Below, in pieces: positions 57,470 to 64,000 of a stretch of DNA of 64,000 bases. The stretch covers positions 1 to 64,000 of the forward strand of contig JALRMH010000077.1 in NCBI GenBank assembly GCA_026119935.1, read 5' to 3'. This DNA comes from Endothia cerciana. Taxonomy: Eukaryota; Ascomycota; Sordariomycetes; Diaporthales; Cryphonectriaceae. Both the position numbers and the translations under genes were made by a program. Positions within the stretch are counted from its first letter, which is position 1; every line of letters begins with the position of its first letter. The notes under the pieces are model-generated. The model ran no database searches and had not been told where the DNA came from. It saw nothing but the letters and a program-made list of their open reading frames with translations.

Positions 57470-58674
57470 CCACATGGAGAGGCGACAGTCCGTCACCAGT
57501 GCCTGCATCTTTTTGAAGCTGCCCTCTTGGTCGAAGCCGTTGTCGGGGTCGTCCCTTTCACACGTGTCTGCGTAGTCGAGGAGATGGCCCAACTCCTGCG
57601 CACAGAGGAGCCTGCGTCGCATCTCGATTATCAGAACCCGTTAGATACGAAATGGTGCCCGCTTCTCGATCCTTTGTGGGCCAGGCTGCAGAAGTATGCA
57701 AGCTTCCCTTCTTGCTTCCTATCCAGCCAAAATCACGTTCCTCGATTGCAGACAGCGATTCTATTAAATCACATGATTGCGGATACTTATGTAGGTACTT
57801 GCATGGCCAATGTAGCTGGACGATAAGCGCTGTGGATTCTTGGCATTGCCCCCTTGTTTATTTGTCGTGGTTGCCCCTCGTTCGTTCGTCTTGGTTGCTC
57901 CTCCATCGAGACTCCCGCATGTTGACCGGATCCCATTGCAAGCGACGCAAAAATTAAACACCATAATGAGCCATCTTGAGGCTATCCCCAATAAGCTGTT
58001 TAATCTTATCTGTGAGCAGCTGTCAGCGCAGGATCTCTTTACACTGCGACTAATTTGCGTATTATTAACCTTAGGGCTGTGATTTGCGATTTGTTATTTA
58101 GGTTACGTACCTTGAGGTACCCGAAGCTACCCAGTAGCATGGGTAGAATACATCCGGAAAAACCTTGGTGCCGAACTCGCGCCCAAAGGGATAGGGGGAG
58201 AACCAGCGACCTGACAGAAAAGTCTCAGTGTGCATATGGCAGTCAGGGGTGTTGCATTGCCCACTCAGAGGCGGCTTTGGTTCCTTGTTGACGTACCACT
58301 TGTCACACAGTTTTGACCAGTCCCTCAAGCTCACCCAGCCTCGTCCAGCTCGTCTAATCGAAGAAATTCAGATCGGCTTGGCTCGACGTGGGCGGTGATA
58401 TTAGCCACCTGTACCAAGCCCAATGAGTCATGTGCACAAATTGGCTCTTAGTGGCTTCGTCGGCGGATTGGAAGCAGGGTTTTTGTCTCAGCAAGTGGTT
58501 GTTGGTTCGCCCGCCAATGTTACATACCCCGCCGGCGCATGAGAATCTTAGCTCCAACTTGGCCTCGTCCAACTTACTGTGGTGGCCCGCCACACAGAAT
58601 GAAACCCACACTGCGTTGACCAGGTCTGGCGATTGGCTTTTACGCTCGTGAATGTGAAGAGGAGCTCTCATCAA
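57470..58674 (-). pseudogene. Possible relic of an unknown minus-strand gene
   Basis: Three Cys/Trp-containing minus-strand stretches in order: 58674-58354 (AVWVSFCVAGHHSKLDEAKL, SCAGGVCNIGG), 58334-58098 (LRDWSKLCDKWYVNKEPKPP) and about 57610-57470 (AQELGHLLDYADTCERDDPD). They look like protein rather than noise and could be exons or frameshifted parts of one gene. No family recognised. Confidence 0.25.
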
Positions 58675-61600
58675 TGCATCCCACCACGCAGCCTCTAACG
58701 CAACTCGGCTGCGTTGCCTTCACGACGGTCTTGCACGTATCCTTGTGCGAGGGCAGCCGTAAAACTCGGAACGTACTGCAGTAAGTAGTCTAGCGAGATG
58801 TCGACTTTTGCGTAGTGATGCCGCAAAGCTCAGCGACGGGACCGTGGTCTACTACATGAAGAGGACTGGGCTGGGCTGGGCTATCGAGGCGAACCGTGGC
58901 CCGGTCGACCAGCTTTGGCTGCATTCAAAGATGCCTGAGATCGCCTGGGGTATTCCCCATCCCTTTGGGCGCCATAAGAGCACCACTTTGTACCTCGACC
59001 AGGTTTGCAGCCAATCAGTATCGGCTATTCTTAGGATACCTCCATCTACACCAAATCTGGCCCAGTGAGTCTGTAATAGCTCTTATCAGAGATACTTCTG
59101 ATCACGTCCAAATCCCTGTACATTCGCGGCGATGCAATTGATGTACTCTCTCTTAGCAGAGGGAGGAGTACTGATGACTAAGAAGTGTTGCGCCTATGGC
59201 GCCCAAAGGGATGCTTCTCTAGACGTGCTTGGACGTGCCGGGGCTGCGCTGATTGGCCTAAGGCATAAAGGCGTCGACCAATTGGGGCAAATTCGCAGGC
59301 GACCCTGCAACCCAACCGTACTTCGGCAGGCTGACACAATCGGATGGGTTGCGGGCGGCTGGTGCCATCTTCTCCTTTGCCGACAGCGCCTTGGCTCTGC
59401 CCTGTGCCGTACAACATCTGTGCCTATTGTCTGACCAGCAAGTCGCCACCCACGCCTGCGTAACCTTCATCAGAGTAGATTTTGAATGCAGGCCGACAGC
59501 GTCCAAAATTCTTGATCCCGTCCTACTCTTGTCACGGCTTCATACCGTCCGTACGAAATATGGTCTGCCATCCCCTTTTGGTCAGTGGAACTCCGAACAG
59601 CGAACGCCCTTTGGTCTTTTGCTAACAACTCTGCGATAGGGTCTCCTCCGCCTTCACTCTTGCTTTAGACCCTGGGGCTTCGGGCCGACTCCTATTATAA
59701 GCGTGCTTTCGCGACCGTGCTATGCGAGGAGCAGATCACACCTTGTTCCACCGACAGAGACATCATTAGAGGGGCTTCAAGTTCATGCCACAGCAGGCGT
59801 CTCTTTCGGCATGATCGCGTGGACTGGTTTTGAGGAGATGATTTCCGCGGGCACACCATTACCATGCCGCAAACGAATCACGGCACGCCTCGTATTCGAT
59901 CATGCAGAAATGCATTCATTCATTGTTGCATATCGCCGCTCAGTGCTGGACATACCCGTTGAGGTTGCAGAGGTTGGTCTCTCTGGCATGCGCGAGGCCA
60001 AGGCAGACGGCTCTAAGCTCGCTGTGACTATGGAGATTGACAGGACATTGATCGGAAGGGCCACACTTTGTGACTACCTTTCAGGAAACGAGGTCTCTAC
60101 CGTATTCAACGCCAACGTCTCTCTGGCGCAAGTATTGACCGGGCCGGGGAGGGAGGGAATTAGAGATCCATGGGGGCCGGGGTCCAGCGATGCGGACTGA
60201 GGCGCTGAACCTGCTTGATCATGGCAGGGCCTGTTCCTGCGGCCCGGTACTGTAGTCTATTTTTTGAGACGTCATCCAGATGTCCGATGTCTTGTCTCGC
60301 GAATTCGCCTTCTCCCTTCATCAACCTTTCCCACTTGTGAACACTGGCTCAAGTGCTCTGATGCACAGCCCACGATCCCCAACGCGACATCAGTGAGGTC
60401 GCCACCACCGCGGCACATTCCATTTCAGGGTGACATATGGACAAGCAATCCCGAAGACCCCAGACCGCACACGAAGTCCGTACCAGTGGGTCGCCAATTG
60501 GCAGAAACGATGCTCCCAGATGCTCCCTCTTCCCTGTAGGCGGGGAAGCTTATCGGTCACGTCGGGCCTGTGCGACTACATGAGTCAAGACGACACCCGT
60601 GCCGAGACATTGAAAATGGAGGCGATAGTCATCGTTGGTGCGCCGACGGGGTGCATGATGAGGGCGCGGCTCTGGTACGCAGGCCGCTCGTGAGCTTGAG
60701 AATGAAGCTGCCGAAGGGCCAAAGTCCAGACAAGCATCACGGACTTTGATGCTCGTACAGCGTGGAATCTTCGGGAGGACCAGGCTTTGTGGCTATGGCA
60801 CGAGAGGCAAATGGGATGCTCCATTTTGCTCAACAGTCATTTATATGGCTCAAAAGTCATGTATTCCATATCAATCTTCCAGTATTCCAATCTGTTGGTC
60901 CCTCTCCTTCCAGTTCAACCAGGTGCCACTTGCACTTCAGGTCTTCTTCGAGGTAGACACTTTGGCTTTGTCCCGAGACTTATTAGGGGCCGACGGTACA
61001 TTGGCTTCGTAGCCATGGTCCCTTTGTCGCATTCCGTCCATCCTTAAATCACATCAGCAAGTTTTTCCAAAAGACGATACCGAGAGGGTGGACGAACGTT
61101 TTCTTCATTACTCCGCCGATGGCTCCTTTCCAAGAGTATTCGCTGAATTTCTCTTTTACCGGACTGATGGGTACTGCGCGGCCGAAGAACGACATCATAG
61201 ACAAGAGTCAAAAGGCAGGTTGGGCAGATGGGCTGATGGGCAGACCGTGGTAGACGCTCTGAAATCACTGGAGGCACTTTTTACCACCGCTTCTGCCCAT
61301 AGCATACCTAGGTATTTTATAGACAAACTACATACAGGAGGGGAAGGTGGCCTTATCCCTTTCTCTCAAGCCAAAAGCCTGTGCTGCTGCTAGCCAAGCT
61401 GTGCCTCGCAGTAGTTCCATTGGAGCGGGGGCATTTTCGCTGACGCTCGACCAACAAATGAGGATCCTCCGAACTTTATCGCCCTCCATTACCTGGGTCC
61501 GCATAATTCATTAGTGAACCAACAGGCACTAGCGTGCAGAAAGTGCATAGTACGTCTGGGCTCGGAAAACGCCGTGCAAACGGTCGCCAGCGTCAGCCTG

Positions 61601-62706
61601 GTCGAACAATCAGTACAGGGCTGAACAAGCCTTCAGGTGTGCAGCTCCGGTAGATTTTGCTTCTCTGTCTTTGCGATGTTTGCAGAGGCCGTCTTTAGAA
61701 ACATAGAAGAGTCAGTATTTTCTTGAGTGTCAAGCAAAAGCATGAAAGATGTATTTCTCAATAAACTCATCGTTGTAACACCCACGCACGCCATCATGAA
61801 GAGGTTTCAGGCAATTGTCCATTTGAGAAAGCTAGCCAGAGTTAAAGCCAAATAACATTCTGTGATACCTCCAGAGAAGCCAGCAGTCCTTTTAAGGAAT
61901 GTTACGCTCCTTATCATCTTCATACGGACAGGATCTTCACCGAAACACCATAGACTCCGGCGGCGGCAAGTCCGGTGGCTGTTGTCTGAACACGGTTGGT
62001 TGTCCGGCGTTCAGCCAGTATCCTACCACAAGATCTTCATAAGTACCCCAGGTAGATTCTACATCCGAAATACTATGCCACTCGTCCATCCATGTGGTCC
62101 ACGGTTGATCACAAAGGAAGTCAACCTCGACACGCTCTCTATGCTCCTGAATCCCTGGTGTTATCGTGTTGTCTGGAGCTGAGGACTATAATACCCCCTT
62201 TGCCCAACTCGTCGCTTTGCCGCAGCACGACGCCTGGATTCCGCTCGCCGAATTTTATACGTCTGTGGCGCGCATCGAGCAGGCCCTTCCGAGTGTGTAC
62301 TCTTCTGGTCAGGGGCAACCTCCTCACTGGTGTAATTGGGGCAAGGCGACGCACCGAGTGTCAGATGAAATCGCAGCCTGGGCAAATTGAACGGGTGGGA
62401 CGTGGGATGGGCCGGTGAATCACCAACGACGAATCTGCTGCCTGATTTGCAATGAAGGAGGTGTGAGTCATTTCTGGCAGAAGAAGACGCGTCTTATATA
62501 AGGCCGTGGCATGGTCAATGCAAGCCAGAGGAAACAGCGTCAGAGTTTGCCGGGATGGTCAAAATAAAAGTCTTCAATGAAATGGACGCCGATGGTATCA
62601 CACTCCGGTTGCCAAACCATTCGAGCTGCTCCTCACGTAAGGAACGAGAGAGCACGGGAAATCTTTCGCACAACGTGCCGCCACCTCTTCTTTGTGGCTC
62701 AGGGCA
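58675..62706. other. Gene-poor stretch of normal composition
   Basis: An open frame of 165 codons at 59703-60200 (EVAEVGLSGMREAKADGSKL) could be a small gene but has no recognised family and an uncertain start. 59420-59560 on the minus strand also looks coding (FKIYSDEGYAGVGGDLLV) with stops. Nothing else can be supported. Confidence 0.3.
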
Positions 62707-63168
62707 CTATTTGGCCAGATATTTTAGCTCGTCCTTTACCCAGCGGTGAAGCGTTTGTATGAGACTTTGTGATCCAATGAATTTCGGTCTCATTCTGAGC
62801 AGAACTGACTGTGCCTGAAAGCATCCCGATCCATCGATGTTGCTGATTGTGCGCGCGGTGGCAAAGTTCTCGGACTTAGAAAGGGGCTGGAAGCACAAGA
62901 CGGCCCGGACGGGGCTGCCATCATCGAAGAAATTAGTGGATCTTTCCAAAAGTCTTGGTAACATGCAATAAATTTCGTATGCGTAACATTTAAACATTGC
63001 GTCTGCGGCTTTCTTTGGTGGTTTGAGGATCTGTTTGGCCCACTCCGCAATGGGGCTTCGGCTTGCAATGCGAGCACATATCCCATCTCCTGATCCGGAG
63101 TCTCGCAAACGAGCTTCGGAGACAATATTAACGTGAAATCCCTCTACCACCCTGACATCTGACAGCAT
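62707..63168 (-). pseudogene. Scrap with a Copia-Pol-like start
   Basis: The minus-strand frame begins MLSDVRVVEGFHVNIVSEAR, which resembles the segment of Copia Pol between protease and integrase. The remaining 130 residues (KQILKPPKKAADAMFKC, SKSENFATARTISNIDG) do not match clearly, so the retrotransposon part may be very short or shifted in frame. Confidence 0.35.
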
Positions 63169-64000
63169 CAGATGCTCATTTTCTCAGCCCGCTATTGCGG
63201 CAAAGAGTCCTCCCTCTTTCGGATACGACTGCTTGACCTTGACGAGATTGAGGGCGAGGCCGCCGGGAGTCACACGGCTGAGCGAGAACTACGCCAGTTT
63301 GCTGCAATTAGTTGGTCACGGCTTGAAGCACCGCGTTGGGTTTTGTCTCCGATCGATGATCACAAGGGCTGAAAGGTGCAAGGCTGCGTTGGACCCCGTA
63401 TAAAAGCCCCGATCCCTCTGACCCCCCTTTTCTACATTCTCTCCTCTTCTACAAAGGAACCAATGAGCCATCTGACCGCTAGGCCCTCGGGCGATAGCCT
63501 TCTACCCTATGCCAATGATTCTTGTCATCTCACCTGATTTGGACTTTGGAGTATTCTTTGCTGTCTACTCCACTCTATATCTGAACAACCCCCTCTTCCA
63601 CTTTACTGTCTCTTACATCTTGGCTTTATCGCCCGTGTACCACCCCTACCCCGGCGGCACACCAAAAGGTGATTTTGATCACAGAGATGGGATATCTGAG
63701 CGCAGGTTCAGGCGTAAGCGCTGCATCCCCAGGGAAATGCAAACCTGCCAGCTAAATGCTGCTCTCACCATAACAGCCTCAGTTCGGTCTGCCACCAACT
63801 ACCCGCTGCAATGACCAGACTTGCAACCCTCACATAACTCTTTCCGATGAGGCCCCTTGCTTGTGCCCGAGTACACAGGAACTTCTATTCGGAGTCCATT
63901 CCACATCTTGATGCGATAGGATACTCGCTCTGCGTAGGAAGCCTCGTCCAGGATTGGTTTGCCGAGACGATTGCACCTCTGGTACCGTTGATGATACAGT
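63169..64000. other. Right edge, possible promoter
   Basis: 63398-63465 shows CCGTATAAAAGCCCC followed by CT-rich sequence and ATG at 63463, which looks like a core promoter, but the frame after that ATG closes after 24 codons unless an intron is present. No gene called. Confidence 0.3.

Noticed and set aside
1..64000. tRNA or 5S rRNA genes
   Set aside because: No GGTTCGAATCC-type B box with a matching A box and no 5S-like segment was seen on reading; a covariance-model scan would be decisive.
1..64000. Starship-type giant transposon with a tyrosine-recombinase captain
   Set aside because: The mix of cargo-like genes suggested it, but no DUF3435-like recombinase frame could be read, and no paired ends were found.

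Overview
The window is nuclear DNA of a filamentous ascomycete (Pezizomycotina). Genes carry short GT-AG introns (50-126 bp). They lie between long AT-rich blocks full of TpA in which old coding frames are broken by TAA/TAG codons, the signature of repeat-induced point mutation (RIP). The layout looks like an accessory, transposon-rich compartment with one well-kept island. The species cannot be named from the sequence.

Region 1 (1-9.85 kb): a Ty3/gypsy nest. A 7.7-kb minus-strand element (1107-8810) sits inside the 3' LTR of an older plus-strand element of the same LTR family (946-1106 plus 8816-9115), followed by a related solo LTR (9404-9846). Region 2 (11.6-18.3 kb): a broken XlnR/Xyr1-type zinc-cluster regulator, a degenerate RING-patatin gene and an apparently intact six-exon LaeA-like methyltransferase. 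Region 3 (22.4-36.1 kb): a possible remnant of an NLR-type gene, a RIP-mutated block (23.45-27.25 kb) holding gene relics, a mutated hypothetical gene, an FHA-domain protein kinase with a one-base slip in a C9 run, a C2H2 zinc-finger gene convergent with it, an esterase relic and an unknown relic.

Region 4 (36.4-45.7 kb): a second nest. A 6736-bp Ty3 element (38043-44778; 223-bp LTRs; target duplication GTAGC) is inserted into a solo LTR (target duplication CAAGC). That solo LTR forms an inverted pair with a 476-bp LTR at 36766-37241. Two copies of a probable Copia 3' end follow, one RIP-mutated and one clean, and then a truncated choline/amino-acid permease relic.

Region 5 (47.4-53.2 kb): a minisatellite, a small two-exon glycine-rich protein gene and a complete five-exon Argonaute (1024 aa, RGG-rich N-terminus, PAZ, PIWI with a D-E-D-D tetrad). 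The Argonaute is the best-preserved gene here. It belongs to the RNA-silencing (quelling) machinery that acts against transposons, and it lies 4.5 kb from the transposon nest. Region 6 (53.2-64 kb): normal base composition but almost no intact gene: the C-terminus of a GDSL esterase, a truncated secreted-protein gene, a possible Copia scrap and unrecognised open frames.

Both Ty3 elements carry a long accessory open frame on the strand opposite gag-pol, next to the 3' LTR. In the first element it lies in a stretch that escaped RIP while the rest of the element was destroyed. This and the Argonaute retained-intron isoform are the most unusual signals in the window.
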